Source: Desulfobacter sp. (GTDB lineage: Bacteria; Desulfobacterota; Desulfobacteria; Desulfobacterales; Desulfobacteraceae). From it: 13,068 nucleotides of DNA. Position 1 is the stretch's first letter; the number at the start of each line of letters is the position of its first letter. Below, piece by piece: positions 12,973-13,068 of the stretch. The stretch is from assembly GCA_030145005.1 (NCBI GenBank), contig JAQYWJ010000038.1, positions 1 to 13,068 on the forward strand, in the 5' to 3' direction. Below the pieces are notes generated by a model. It was not told where the DNA came from and searched no databases. It worked only from the letters and a program-made list of their open reading frames with translations. A program made the position numbers and the translations under genes.

Positions 12973-13068
12973 TCACCCGACACACCCCAAACTTGGATCC
13001 TGGACCACAATGGTGCGCTTCCGGCGTTTCTTTTTCACCTGGCACATCAGGGTTTTATACACGGGAAA
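12973..13068 (-). CDS. Possible 3' end of a gene running in from the right edge
   Basis: The minus-strand frame from the right edge is open for 31 codons to a TGA at 12975-12973. It reads FPVYKTLMCQ, then VKKKRRKRTI, then VVQDPSLGCVG. The other two minus frames stop within a few codons. The basic stretch followed by a short hydrophobic tail is protein-like but matches no family I know. With so few residues it may be chance. The 12-bp stem at 12853-12882 could end its transcript. Confidence 0.3.
   Translation of the reverse strand, partial: FPVYKTLMCQVKKKRRKRTIVVQDPSLGCVG

Noticed and set aside
13010..13068. Plus-strand ORF starting with ATG at the right edge
   Set aside because: It has no ribosome site, an Arg/Phe-rich sequence, and is antisense to an equally open minus frame. 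There is too little sequence to judge.

Overview
The window looks like chromosomal DNA of a strictly anaerobic, sulfate-reducing deltaproteobacterium (Desulfobacterota), most like the Desulfobacteraceae. The grounds are a periplasmic tetraheme class III cytochrome c, a YedF selenium-metabolism protein tail, DivIVA and type IV pilus retraction genes in a Gram-negative envelope context, and a PilT clade common in that group. No rRNA, tRNA, CRISPR array or complete mobile element was seen.

Layout. (1) 1-185, plus strand: the 3' end of a yedF-like gene. (2) 186-700: a non-coding patch made of mobile-element debris. It holds a 136-bp nested inverted repeat (MITE-like, 184-319), the 3' end of an IS200/IS605-type tnpB/omega-RNA module on the minus strand (346 to about 640), a plus-strand intrinsic terminator (380-414) and a minus-strand terminator candidate (663-683). 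(3) 701-7949, minus strand: a tight six-gene operon read from right to left. It encodes PilT, a second PilT/PilU-like ATPase, a zinc-ribbon protein with a degenerate receiver-like domain, an unrecognised single-pass membrane protein, a class A penicillin-binding protein, and a membrane protein with a C-terminal SPOR domain. Junctions overlap or lie within about 32 nt. (4) 8161-8980, minus strand: yggT then a DivIVA-domain gene. (5) 8981-9373: an intergenic region between divergent units with several small dyads. (6) 9374-12223, plus strand: a DEAD-box RNA helicase (RhlB-like), then tatB and tatC. (7) 12333-12803, plus strand: the tetraheme cytochrome c3, with a strong terminator after it. (8) The right edge may hold the 3' tail of a minus-strand gene.

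How the genes may work together. The minus-strand operon joins pilus-retraction motors to peptidoglycan polymerisation and septal-glycan recognition, with two unexplained proteins between them. YggT and DivIVA next door are also envelope and division proteins. TatBC is an export system. The cytochrome c3 should use the Sec route and carries electrons in the periplasm. The most unusual material is the pilus/cell-wall operon with its two uncharacterised middle genes, and the nested repeat plus orphan omega-RNA-like end between yedF and that operon.
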